Positions 12,535-24,249 of a DNA stretch of 64,000 nt are shown piece by piece. The translations under genes were made by a program, and so were the position numbers. The DNA is taken from positions 622,001-686,000 of the forward strand of contig JAQFVV010000182.1 of the NCBI GenBank assembly GCA_028023455.1, in the 5' to 3' direction. The notes under the pieces were generated by a model, which made no database searches, was not told where the DNA came from, and saw only the letters and a program-made list of their open reading frames with translations. Every line of letters starts with the position of its first letter. Within the stretch, counting starts at the first letter, position 1. This DNA comes from Epiperipatus broadwayi (lineage: Eukaryota; Onychophora; Udeonychophora; Euonychophora; Peripatidae).

Positions 12535-13260
12535 TGTATGTTTGCTGAGCTACATTTGTGCATAACAGTCTATTATATAAAAAGGTAATATGTTAGGGTA
12601 TGGGCATTCAATTAATAAGAATTCTGGGTTGGCCTGAAGAATATATTCTTTAAAGTCCATGCACTACATTTTTCTTTAGTTTAGTATTTATCAGAATTTA
12701 AGTTTATAGTTGGCCAATACACTAATGGTACTAAATGGTCAGAGCATGGATGATGATCAGTATATTTTAATATCCCAACATCATTGTCTTTATGGTTGTA
12801 TATTCTCTGAATCAGCACTTAAGTTTGTGTATCCAAATTATATTTAAATAATTTCCCAAGTTGGCAAAGGCCAAATGGTTGGGCTAATCTACAGTAGACC
12901 CATTTTACATCCAGTCACCAGATTGACTGTTGATTTATTTTGATTGTTAATCATTCATGATGATGAATGATGACTTATTTTTATACTTATTTTAATGCTA
13001 ATGAACTTATAATTATACTCTTAGTTAATTGTGCTTATAGCTACTCTAGTGAGTTACTTGGGCTCATCTCTCAGGCTCATTTTTTTATGATTCATTAGAA
13101 TCATTACTTTATATATAATGTTACTTATATATTAAATATGGATAGTTAATTTTATATTTATTTTGAACTGGGTTTGATGGTGATTATCCTTCAACTCTCC
13201 AAAATCTCCATACTGTTATTATATATATTGTGAAGATACATTAAACAGGCCACACAAAAA
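12535..13260 (+). repeat. Dispersed repeat family R1, copy b
   Basis: Matches 37750-38365 in the same orientation from TTTGTGCATAACAGT onward. The series is TTTAAAGTCCATGCACTACA, TTATAGTTGGC, then GATTGACTGTTGATTTATTT, CATTCATGATGATGAATGAT, GCTCATCTCT and TCCATACT(G/A)TTA. A tRNA-like pair (TGGCAAAGG, then a decayed GGTTCAAATCC-type box) lies near 12862-12915. Noncoding. Probably a SINE-like or other nonautonomous repeat. Confidence 0.7.
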
Positions 13261-13461
13261 CCACTACTCATGTATCCATCATAAATACTGAATCTACCAA
13301 CACAATCCAAAGCATATTATTGATTATATGGTAATATGTTTGTATAAAAATGTCAGTTAAAATTATATTATTGACAATACCAATTAATATGAATACCAAA
13401 CCCTTAAACAGAAGCAAGTAAAAATCTCTAAAAACAAAAAAAAGAAATTATTAATGTTAAA

Positions 13462-13990
<529 letters not shown>

Positions 13991-15759
13991 AAAAAGATCA
14001 AAGTGAAATTAACAATGAAAGCAAAGCACAAACTTTTAAACTCACAAAAAATACAAACATAAGACAAGTTAGAACACTTTCATTCTACATCATCAAGAAA
14101 TGATATTTGATAAATTCTTAAAATCAATTTATTTGTCATATTAACTATCCTTAATATTGAAGTTCATAAACCACTACTATTGCAATTTGAGGAAGTTGAT
14201 TAAAGGATTCACTTTAATTCTATAAAGCTTATACTTTTAACCCAAATTATAAGCTAGAAAAGAACAAATCATGCATGGCTAAGAAGTGATAAAACATCAT
14301 GAGGATAGAGCTGCTGGTTATACAACCAAGATTTTCAGATATGATTATCATTTTAAATTCACATGATGATCACAATATTAAAAGAGCTACAATGTGCTAC
14401 AATCAAGCAAAGACATAATCTCAGCACAGGAAAGATAGTTTATAAAAGAGTCTGAATTACCAACATAAAGACTTAGATGGTGACCAAAGATTATCCAATG
14501 AATTAGCATTCAGTTCATGCAAAGGAACTTTCTTAAGAGCAAAGATACTTAGATATCTCATGATCTGGATTACACAACTTTGAACTATAGTTAGACTATG
14601 CTGGATTAACATCCCAAATTATACTTTTATATTTTTTATTCTTATTTTGCTTGTTAAATTGGTTTCTTTATTTTAAAACAGAGAGTCAATCTATCCAACC
14701 TCCAATTGTTCTAGAGGGAGGGGAGCCATCAATTCTTTTTTTTATTTAATAATATAATTTAGGGGCTGACTTGCTTGTCAGGTGGTACATTCATCTACTG
14801 ACTTGAAAGGTGAGACTTTACTCTTATTCAATATTGAATGCTCAAGCTTTGGCATTTACAATATTTTTTATGTTCAATGTTTTTGTTCAATTAACTTAAT
14901 TATTAATTATTTGTTATTCAGAATAAATGACTAAATCCTTGAAAGATTGGTCTGTCATATCATAGATTTATATGACATCAGAATAGGGAGGTTCAGAATA
15001 TAAGAGCGACTTTCAAAAAATTCTCAAATATAGATAGACAATCGGAAATTAATAAGCCACTGATATTAGAAATTTTAGTTAGCAAAGTTAATTGTTAAAA
15101 TATAGGTCTCTTTTGTTTATATTGTATTCAATGTAAAGTTGAAATGATGAAATTAGAATGGTGAATCACTATTTTTCATAGGAATCAAAAGTATAGGTTA
15201 GTTAGTAAGCACAAATGAAGAATGATCATGCATATACAATTATTAAATAATCAAAACACATTATTATTTTTATCCAACAATCATGAATGAGAACCATCAT
15301 CAAAATTAATTTGTTAGACATTAAATAGTAAATTAAATTAGTTATCTGGTGTTTGATTTTTTATTTTCCAATTAATTATCCTATATGCATATCCAATTTA
15401 CCCATCAAATATTAAATAACCATACCTTGATATAGAGTACATGTACATTATCCCTGAGTTGAACCCTATGGCATAATAATGATCAATGAGAAGGGAAGTA
15501 GAAGTGGTGCAAGTGTGAATCTCATCCTATCAATCATTAATCACTATGGAACCACTTCCTAAAACTTAGATACACATCAAATAACTGACTTGCCTTATCA
15601 TGTATAATGCCCTACTTGGAAGACCAAGTGGGTGACTATAGTTAGATATACATCTTAAGGAGAATAGACTGTCCCATTACAATTTATGTATATATATATT
15701 ATAACATTAATACATTAATAATAAATTTGGATGAATATCATGAAGCTAATCACTGTATT
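13991..15759. other. Noncoding DNA, probably old repeats
   Basis: Patches of more balanced composition (14250-14620, 15420-15670) suggest old repeat fragments, but no second copy was found in the window. Around 14762-14830 a tRNA-like arrangement (TTGTCAGGTGGTA... CTGACTTGAAAGGTGAG) recalls a tRNA D arm and anticodon arm, but a clear B box is missing. Confidence 0.35.
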
Positions 15760-16035
15760 GATTATAATATATAATTATAAAATACATTCTCAGACATAAC
15801 TAACATATTCAAGTCATATTTCAAGAATATTCTTAAATATACTATATATGTAATAAAGTTGGTTATTAATAAAAATATCTAGAAACTTATATCACTGCAC
15901 AGAGAAAAGCAAAAATAAGTTTGTCATTATATAGTATTTCATCTCAAAACAGAGATATTATCAGATGACCTGGAAATTGGCATCAGTCTCACTCTATACA
16001 TTCCCATAGTGACTTTTAATATTTAAATTAGAAAT
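15760..16035 (+). repeat. Dispersed repeat family R3, copy b
   Basis: Homologous to 8460-8790, with shared ATAATAAAGTTGGTTATTAA, TCACTGCACAG, GTCATTATATAGTATTT, a TCAGATGACCTGGAAATTGG segment and GTGACTTTTAATATTTAA. Somewhat less decayed than the other copy in its 3' half. Confidence 0.6.
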
Positions 16036-16273
16036 ACATGATACTATTCAAGAGAGAGATAGAGAAAAAAATCAAAAATTCTTGAAAAATACATATTTAT
16101 TTATAAAATACAAATTACCAATAAAGTATCAAGGAATTCATGAAATTAATTAGATAATTGTATTAATTATGCACCTATGTGTTTTAATTAACAATTTTAT
16201 TGTGCATATTTAAGCATGTTGTTGGTATATGTTTTGAATATATTATTTACATCCAATAGTTACATATAATATA

Positions 16274-16428
16274 AAATATTTGAAACATGCCACAGCTATA
16301 TTAATCCAGTCACATTACTCCCTTCAAATAAAGAAAGCTTGAATTTTTGCACTGCACTGAAAAGGAAATCTTTATTTAAAGGAGCAGTGTGACTAAAATA
16401 ATATAGATTTAGGACATTTCAAATATTT
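16274..16428. mobile_element. Foldback element with ~60-bp arms
   Basis: The left arm 16274-16333 and right arm 16370-16428 are imperfect reverse complements around a 36-bp spacer. The ends are AAATATTTGAAA... TTTCAAATATTT. Inside each arm is a GTCACA(C/T)T(G/A)CTCC(C/T)TT block. Noncoding, no TSD identified. It could be a MITE, or a retroposed hairpin like those at 17.3 and 19.1 kb. Confidence 0.7.
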
Positions 16429-16501
16429 TACATAGATTTTAGTTAGTGGAATGCATTATCTCTATTTTCTTTCTATATAAATATTTGAGATTATGAATGG
16501 T

Positions 16502-16545
16502 ATCACTCTACAATAAATATTTTAAAATATTTACTGTACAGTGAT
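16502..16545. repeat. 44-bp palindrome without loop
   Basis: Reads ATCACT... AGTGAT with two mismatched positions, centred on AATATTTTAAAATATT. It may be a decayed hairpin core or a hairpin-forming replication artefact. Confidence 0.7.
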
Positions 16546-17325
16546 GTAATGATAAAAGCAATTCATTTGTTTGGGTTTGATATGTGTATATTATAGACAA
16601 AAGATAAGTTTGAAACTGGATACTATATCAAATATATCTTGTAAGCAACCACTGTAATCTGCCCACAGGTGTGGGAGCAGGTCAGGTTACACAGGTAGGT
16701 CAGCACCATAATATTTATGGATTTCTACTCTACAGAAAATAAGCACTCTTAAATAGACAAAACATATCACACAAATGCAACTATTAAATTATTTCAGATT
16801 TTTCTTTTATTTAAAATCTTATTTTCAGGTTCTTCTTTAATCTCAGATTTTTCTTACAATTTCAAATTTATATACTTGGTCTATATTCTGTCTGCATCTC
16901 AGGGTTACTTGATACAAGAAAAATTATTTTGTGATAAATACAACATTCTTAATTGTAATAACTATTTAAGTTCTACACTAAATATTCTGTCTTCTATTAA
17001 TCATAGGATATCTTATGTCTTAGGCAAACAAAAATGCAAATATGCAAAAATCAAATATCTTAACACTTTAGATAATACATAGTTAGCATATAAAATACTA
17101 TTTGAATATTTCAAAATTTCTTTTATAAATATTCAATTCATATCACCTATAAAGATATCTAATGAAAAGGCAATTTTATGCTATCTATAGCAATTCAAAA
17201 TACAGTTGAAATAAAGATGAAACAATATAGCATGTATCTTATTACACTGCAGCATGACAAATCATAAATAAAATAGATAAATAAATTTTATGTGACTATT
17301 GAAATGTACTTTTTTAAAAACTTTA
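16546..17325. other. AT-rich noncoding DNA
   Basis: Apart from a small GC-richer patch at 16645-16700 I see nothing bounded. The frame at 16876-17082 has no recognisable domain. Confidence 0.4.
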
Positions 17326-17566
17326 TTATATTAGATTTTAAAACAGGCAAAACTCTCTATAAGTATTGCCACTCAGTGCAAGCCAGAGTAATCAATGGAT
17401 GCCAGAAGATGGGGATTTTATGCACAAACCTTCTGGCATCCATTGATTTACTCTGGCTTGCATTGAGTGGCAATATGTATAGAGAGTTTTGCATGTTTTA
17501 AAAGCAGTTATAAGCAAGCATAAGAAATGGTGATCATGTGATGTTTATTGGCTTATATTAGATTTT
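17326..17566. mobile_element. Inverted-dimer retroposon of the hammerhead repeat family, 14-bp TSD
   Basis: Arms 17337-17408 and 17430-17503 are near-perfect reverse complements around a ~21-bp spacer. They carry the family phrase CAAAACTCTCTATA... ATTGCCACTCAGTGCAAGCC... ATGCCAGAAG. A unique tail (17504-17552) includes GTTATAAGCAAGCATAA and GGTGATCATGTGATG. The insertion is flanked by an exact 14-bp direct repeat, TTATATTAGATTTT, at 17326-17339 and 17553-17566. That TSD length fits retroposition, not a cut-and-paste transposon. The same family phrases recur at 18754, 46273 and 53707. The hammerhead core itself is absent from this copy. Confidence 0.8.
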
Positions 17567-18323
17567 TTGGATAATAAATGTAATAAGAACAACAAAACAG
17601 AAAAGTATTTAATAAATAGCCAAAATATTTATTTACAAGATAATATAGTATTTAATACAATAAATATTTACAATAAGTATTAATTTTAATTTAAAAATTG
17701 TGCCAACAGAAATATTGGTATACTTCACAATAAAATATTCACTTCTGAAGCATTACTTCAAAAAAAAATTATAACTAAAGCATTTTATTACTCAAGAAAT
17801 TCTCATGTTTTATTTAATACTATTTCTCTTACCATTTTTACATATAAGCCTATAAACAGGCTACTAGTATGATATTGAATACTTTAGAGATCCACTGATC
17901 TCTGAAAATAAGTGTGGAAACCTATTTCTTATGGATTTTGTAAAATAGCAAAATATTATGCAAAAATATTTAAAGCAATACAGCTATTTTAATATCTATG
18001 AGAGATAAGGAAATAAATATGCTCAATACTAACAATGTATTTAAATTTAAATTGCAGTTGAGCTAATAAAATAATTTCAAAGATGGACATGCCTTAGAAT
18101 GTTCTAGCATATTTAAAACCCACACCAATAATAAATTATAGGTAAAATATATAGTAAGGTACCTGGTAGATTTGTGCAGAAAGTGTCAAAACCAGTGAAG
18201 TACACTCTTTCATACAGTGACTTAACACATACAAAAGCAATAAACAATATCCAGATAAAATATCTAAATTGATATCTGTCTCCAAGCAGCATACCAAATA
18301 ATAACTACCCAAGGCATGAATTT
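17567..18323. other. AT-rich noncoding DNA
   Basis: No recognised gene, RNA or bounded repeat on either strand. Confidence 0.5.
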
Positions 18324-18324
18324 G

Positions 18325-18373
<49 letters not shown>

Positions 18374-18431
18374 TGATGATGATGATGATGATGATAATAA
18401 AATAATAATAATAATAATAATGATGATGATG

Positions 18432-18478
<47 letters not shown>

Positions 18479-18483
18479 AATAG
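18324..18483. repeat. Compound ATA/ATG microsatellite
   Basis: Alternating blocks of AAT/ATA and ATG/TGA units, ending in AAAT units. The poly-Ile/Ser/Leu ORF on the minus strand is its translation. Confidence 0.95.
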
Positions 18484-18689
18484 TCAACTCATTCACACAT
18501 TCATAAGTACAATAACATCTACCCAGTCTAACAATATATGTAAAACAACACATCATGATTGCATAACAATAGTAAACATTAAAATTTTATATGCTATTTA
18601 AATTCACACATCAACTTCAAAAAGCATTTTCAGTCATCATCATATGTCAAATATAAAATGCTGTTTTTACCCCAGATACAATAATGCAT

Positions 18690-19087
18690 TAATTATACTG
18701 CCATTAAATTCAAAATTACTTAAATATATTGTATTCAATATATATAATATAAACAAGGCAAAACTCTCTCCATATAGTAGTGCCATCCTGTGCTATATGT
18801 ATTTGTGATGCTTTATGTAATATAAATAAAATGTCCATTAATTAAAACAAAATTGTAATTACAATAAAAATAATAAATTTAACAGTTTACAAAGTATTAT
18901 AAACAATCCTTAAATCCACAGAAGTACTTTCGGTTAATTTCTTAAACCTGCCTCAACTACCATTAAATTCAAAATTACTTAAATCCATTGTATTCAATAT
19001 ATGTAATATAAATAAAATGTCTGTTAATTAAAACAAAACCGTAATTATAATAAAAATAATAAATTTAACGGTTTACAAACTATTATA
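18690..19087 (+). repeat. R4 repeat: two tandem ~190-bp units
   Basis: The units run in the order GCCATTAAATTCAAAATTACTT, ATTGTATTCAATATAT, TAATATAAATAAAATGTC, AATTAAAACAAAA, AATAAATTTAACGGTTTACAAA, then CTTAAATCC.CAGAAGTACTTTCGGTTAAT and TTAAACCTGCCTCAACT. The first unit is interrupted by a 60-bp insertion (18754-18813). The second ends at an insertion starting at 19088. Noncoding. A further copy lies at 29860-30025. Confidence 0.8.
18741..18826. mobile_element. 60-bp internally deleted hammerhead-family insertion with 13-bp TSD
   Basis: Inside an R4 unit, 18754-18813 begins CAAGGCAAAACTCTCT, like the copies at 17340 and 46273, and ends GTGATGCTT, like their tail. It is flanked by TATATAATATAAA (18741-18753) and TATGTAATATAAA (18814-18826), 12 of 13 identical. 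Comparing with the uninterrupted R4 units gives the empty site directly. The middle of the element is missing, so it was inserted in this form or deleted later. Confidence 0.75.
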
Positions 19088-19276
19088 TATTTATTTAAAC
19101 GCACATTGATTACATAAGTAATATTTACTAAGGCTGTAAACCTTAAGAATATGAGGTTCCCTTCTTCCAAAGTGTAAGCTTGTGGTTAAGACCTGTAGAG
19201 GTCCCTACCTTCACATTTTCATGTGCATATTCTTAAAGTTTACAGCCTTAGTAAATATTATTTACAAACTATTATA
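19072..19276. mobile_element. Hairpin retroposon in R4, 16-bp TSD
   Basis: The insertion 19088-19260 interrupts an R4 unit. It is flanked by an exact 16-bp direct repeat, TTTACAAACTATTATA, at 19072-19087 and 19261-19276. It holds ~34-bp inverted arms (19120-19153 and 19226-19259, ends AATATTTACTAAGGCTGTAA) around a ~70-bp interior. The same termini recur near 19687 in another partial copy. The TSD is too long for known TIR transposons and fits retroposition. Confidence 0.8.
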
Positions 19277-19760
19277 AACAATCCTCAAATCTGCAGAAGT
19301 ACTTTCAGTTAATTTCTTAAACCTGCCTCAACTGCCATTAAATTCAAAATTACTTAAATCCATTGTATTCAATATATGTAATATAAATAAAATGCGGATT
19401 TAAGGATTATTTATAATAGTTTGTAAACCGTTAAATTTATTATTTTTATTATAATTACAATTTTGTTTTAATTAATGGACATTTTATTTATATTATATAT
19501 ATTGAATACAATGGATTTAACTAATTTTGAATTTAATGGCAGTTGAGGCAGGTTTAAGAAATTAATCAAAAGTACTTTTGCGGGTTTAAGAATTGTTTAT
19601 AATAGTTTGTAAACTGTTAAATTTATTATTTTTATTATAATTACAATTTTATTTTAATTAATGGACATTTTATTTATATTATATATATATATTAATATTT
19701 ACTGAGGCTATAACCTCGATAATATGCGTATAAATTGTGATAGTAGGGACCTCTATATAT
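19277..19760 (-). repeat. R4 units, first direct and then inverted, plus partial hairpin copy
   Basis: From 19277 to about 19395 the R4 unit continues on the plus strand. From about 19396 to 19680 two units are in reverse complement (GTTTGTAAACCGTTAAATTT and TTGAATTTAATGGCAGTTGA). Together with 18690-19395 this makes a large imperfect palindrome. From about 19687 a fragment with the AATATTTACTGAGGCT terminus of the 19.1-kb hairpin element follows. Confidence 0.75.
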
Positions 19761-19782
19761 ATTCTAATTTTCACAGATAAAA

Positions 19783-20026
19783 GATGTCATATTATTATTA
19801 CTATTTGCAGGATATTCTGTGCAGTGAAAAAGCTAAATTCTGATAATTCAGTACAATATCAAATACCTTCCTTACTATTTTCGGGATATTCTGTGTAGTG
19901 AAAAAGCTAAATGCTGACATTTCAGTACAATATCAAGAGGAAGGTACTTGATATTGTACTGAAACATCAACATTTAGCTTTTTCACTACACAGAATATCC
20001 CACAAATAGTAATAATAATATGACAT
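19783..20026. mobile_element. Foldback element with direct-direct-inverted units
   Basis: One unit, marked by GATATTCTGTG.AGTGAAAAAG and TCAGTACAATATCAA, occurs three times: direct at 19783-19871, direct again at 19872-19938, and inverted at 19939-20026. The outer ends ATGTCATATTATTATTACTA and its complement form the termini. Noncoding, no TSD identified. Confidence 0.75.
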
Positions 20027-22369
20027 ATATATATATATATATTAATGGATAAGAACATGTCATAATTTATAATTACATAATAATAATAATTTCAAATTGA
20101 TAAAACATAAATATATGCTATATTTTGTTTACTCATTTAAATTAAGAATTAAAAGTTTTTTCATCTTAAAATGAAATTAAACCTTTCAATTGAGGAATCC
20201 TTTTATTATTTTCATTAATGAAATATATCACAAAACAATCTTTCACTATGATAGCTAAACTAAATATGCATACAATAGTCTAGAGCAGGAGTTACTTGAC
20301 AGAAATTGCCTATAATTAAAATATAAACTTAAAGAGAAATGAGTTGAGAGCAAGCCTCACAAGGTTGACAATAGATAAGTAATAAACAGTTTCTTTATAA
20401 TGGTAAACATTATTTTGTTAATATTAAAGAATAAGGTGAATTTGAATTATTTATACTTCAGCAGAGTAATGAAAATATTAGGTATATGATTTCTAAATTA
20501 ATAAATTATAATAATAAAATATTTTATCTGTATTAATAAAGTCTTTTCTAAAGTATTGAGAAAGTTGATCTGGATAATATTTTCCTTTATTACAATTATA
20601 TAAAACAGTTTAAAACTATCATATTTTATTTTGTTTATAAGATTGGCAATAATTTTTAAACTGTTCATTACTGTAATTATTTTTTTTGGTAAAATATAAT
20701 GGTTTTTAAACCTATTTCCAATAAGTTAAGATTGATTATCTTTCATTAAGTATATTGTCTGCATAATTATTTATTTAAAGTCAGAACTTTTTTAAGATAT
20801 AACAGATAACTTTATTAATAATTAGAATTAATGTCAATAACAAATTCAAAAGTTAGACAAGACAAGGTTATTAACCAAAAATTTTGAATTAACTAAAAAT
20901 CTATAATAAGATAAAATAACCATATGTGTATCTCAATGTTTTATTGGTTTCCAAAAACCTTTTCCATTCAAGACACTCCATAATTTTTTTAAAGAAATAA
21001 TATCACTGTTACATCTTTCAGTGATTTATTACTTCATGAATAGATGAAACATGCTTAGTAGAGTGACATTGCAGTGATAATGTTTAGCTTCTTAATCAGA
21101 CATTTAAACAGATAAAATAATAAACAATTTAAAATAAAATGAACTGAAAAACTTTTTAAACTGATTAAGTGAAAATAAGGCTAATTTTTAAAGATAATAT
21201 GTTAATGAGTTTTTATTTTTCTGTTTTTCCTTTTATAAACACCTGTGCATTTTTTTACTGCAATTTTATCATATGGTATAATTCAACAATCCAGTTGAAG
21301 TATTAAAGTGGGATCTGTATATTCTTATCTTTCTAATCAACTAGGTCATTTACTTGTAGTTGTGTGATCTTGAACTTATTAATTAAGACTGTTTAAATAC
21401 ATGATGTTTTTAGAATGATAATTAACTTTTATTAACTCTATTTAATTATCAAATACACCATTTATTTAGTTTTAATAAAAATTATTTATTTAATTAAATC
21501 AAACTTATTCAAAGTAAACACTCTTTTGCCTTTTAAGAATCCTTAAGATTATCATTGTTTAAAGTATCCTTTATAAAATACCTTTTTAAATAATTAATAT
21601 TTTTATTAATAATCCCTTTCAAAACTTTTTAATCTTTCTGCACATTTACACAACATCTGCACACATGTGTATTCTAAATATAATAAACATTTTAAAAACA
21701 ATAAAACTAAATTAATTATAAAAACTTATTTAATGTAAAATCTTTTTTAACTTAGTTATCTTTAAGCCTAATGTTTTAAAGTCTAACTTTAAACAGATAT
21801 TACATTTACTAATATCTTTTAAAATACTATTTTAAATGTATCTTATTTTGAAAACTAGCAAAATAGAAACTTTAACACAAATAAACCATACTTTACAAAT
21901 AGCAATAAAAACTTTATTCATTACACTAATTTAAAACATAGCATACTTCAAAATAACTTTTATTTAGGTTTAAACTATTAAATTTGGATTTTTTCAACAA
22001 ATATTAAATAAGTTAATTGACATTACTGTAGAAAATTATTAACCAAGTATGTTTAACATACTATTTTATTAATACATTATGACACTTAGTTTAGGTTTTA
22101 TATAACTTAACACAATGAAATTTGCTTATTATAGAATTATGTTTATTTATGTAAAATATTTTTTTAAAATCTTACAAATTATATTCAACTCTTATGGGAG
22201 GCTAAATATATAATTACAATATATAGGCTATAGAAATCAATCTGCTTATATATTGTAAATCTATCAAAGGTGTACATAAATATTGGTAATAATAAGTTGA
22301 ATGGTTAATAAAATAATATGAGTGGTTAATATAATTCCAATAATGAAACAAAATTTTAATAATAGTACC
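20027..22369. other. AT-rich noncoding DNA
   Basis: Over 2 kb with short inverted repeats only (for example around 22220-22253). No coding, RNA or bounded repeat signal recognised. Confidence 0.5.
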
Positions 22370-24240
22370 ACTCAATGTGATGGTGATGATTGGGATTTAT
22401 AATCCCAAGTACTTCTAACTGTATTTTATTTGTTTTAGATTTCAATGAAAAAAGAAAATTCAAGTACCAAAGCTTGTCAAAAGAGAAAGTTTACTTAGAA
22501 TACTTGTAAAATAATGATCATCATTAATTCAGAATTATTATCATGACATCCTAGAATATTTATCAGTGGTTTGCATATTGTCTTCCAGAGTTATGAATGA
22601 TTTTATAAACTAGCATATGTGTGTTGAAATTATTATGCTTTAACAGTGTTGTAAACAAACAAATGGATTGATCAAATAATAAATTAATATTTTATTAATA
22701 TAACAAAAATATACATAAATTGGTTATGTCTATGTACTAGTGATTCCCAAATGTAGATATTAAAATGAAACGTATCATAACAATTAATATATTTTTAGTT
22801 TTTAAGTCTCTATTCATGATTCCAAATGCAGATATAAAATATAAGATATCACAATAATTAATGTCTAATTCTTTTTTAATATTATAAAGTAAATACCTTA
22901 CCAGTAAAAATATTGAAAGTTATAAATCATGGGTATTATATGACACTTTTCTTTTTCTGCAATTATGATCTTCATAACTTCACTTGAAGAGTATATTTTT
23001 TCTTCTCACATGGTGGTGACTTGAATTATAGTTATAACCATATGGCAACATATAAAATGTAGAATATCAATTGGTTCTGGGTAATTTAATGGTATAATAA
23101 ATTTTCTTTTATTGGCATCTTAGGGGTGGTAGCAATCTAGTTCTACAGACTTTAATGTTATTATCTGGATTGGACTGCATATTTAGAGTCTTTTGACTGA
23201 TGTGCTACTTATTTTTACCTAGCCTTATATGGTAAGTGATCCTTTACTATAAAAAAACATTAATGTAGCTTCTACTATAGGCATTGCAATTTTAATTACT
23301 GGCAAGGCAAAATCTACTCTCAGCTAAGCATACTTTACTTCAACACTGCTTTCACAGTGTGGAATCACAAAATCGTTGACAAAATGAAATTAACATCAGA
23401 ATAAATGACTGCATAGTTAGCGAATTTTGGCTGATCCTTTCTATATACCTCTCTGTTAGCTTTCTATTTCGTGTCTATATCATTTGCCATCACTCAAATC
23501 ATAATGTAGACCGTTGGCATACATTTTTGTCACTTTATCAGCACTTAAACCATAATGTAGACTGTTCTAAAATTTCAGACTCAAGAGTAAAATATTTTAT
23601 TATTCTCTTCTAAAACGTGAGGAAACAAGCTTGTATACAATATTATATTATTTTATATCGAAAGAAGAAAGAAATAATGTTTGCTGTCTTTTTTTTATTT
23701 TTCCCACTCAATGCAGGAAAATATAAAATTCTTCAATTTTTTTTATTTATTTCTAATTTCTCAAATATTGTTAGTTCATAATTTTTGATCTTAAATTTGA
23801 ATTCTCCATTTTATTTACTATAGGAATCGACAATATTTTATTTATAAATCAATCCAGAACAGGTAAATCTAAAAAGATTTCAAAATGACTTAAAATTTAT
23901 AAACTACGTATTTTAAACTTAACTTGCAAATTGGCTCGTAATCAAAAGCATTTTATTTCTTTTCATTTACAATCTCATTTATTATTATTATTATTTGCTC
24001 CTCTCATGTTACAGAGTAAATGATCGATAACATTATGCATAAATTGCCTTTACAAATATACAATATGATTTAAATGTACATTAATATTTTTTTAAAGTCT
24101 CGAGGGCAATTTCTTTACTTTATTATATATACGTGTGTACATACAGGTTGATATTCAAATCTTTATTAAATAACTCATGTAATATTTCACCCTGTCTAAT
24201 GTGGGCTGCACTCGGGTTGATATGGCTATAATATGTTGTA
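22370..24240 (-). mobile_element. LTR-like block, probable solo LTR (copy 1)
   Basis: Aligns along ~1.8 kb with 41440-43176 in the same orientation. Shared landmarks run through the whole block: TTTTATAAACTAG, AACAAATGGATT, ATTTATTAATA, TGGATTGG(A/G)CTGCATA, AGAGTCTT.TGACTGA, AAAACAAGCTTGT-like, ATTTACAAACTACGTATTTT and finally TAATGTGGGCTGCACTC. In copy 2 the high-coordinate end abuts a polypurine tract and a Gag remnant, so I read the block as an LTR on the minus strand. An AATAAA reads from the minus strand near 22690. No internal region belongs to this copy. The RTE LINE that abuts it is a different element. Canonical TG/CA ends are not preserved. It might instead be a long 3' UTR or an unrelated interspersed repeat. 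Confidence 0.5.
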
Positions 24241-24249
24241 AATAAAGTA

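Noticed and set aside
14755-14835. tRNA-like segment
   Set aside because: D-arm and anticodon-like pieces are suggestive, but no acceptor stem or B box can be paired, so no tRNA or SINE is called.
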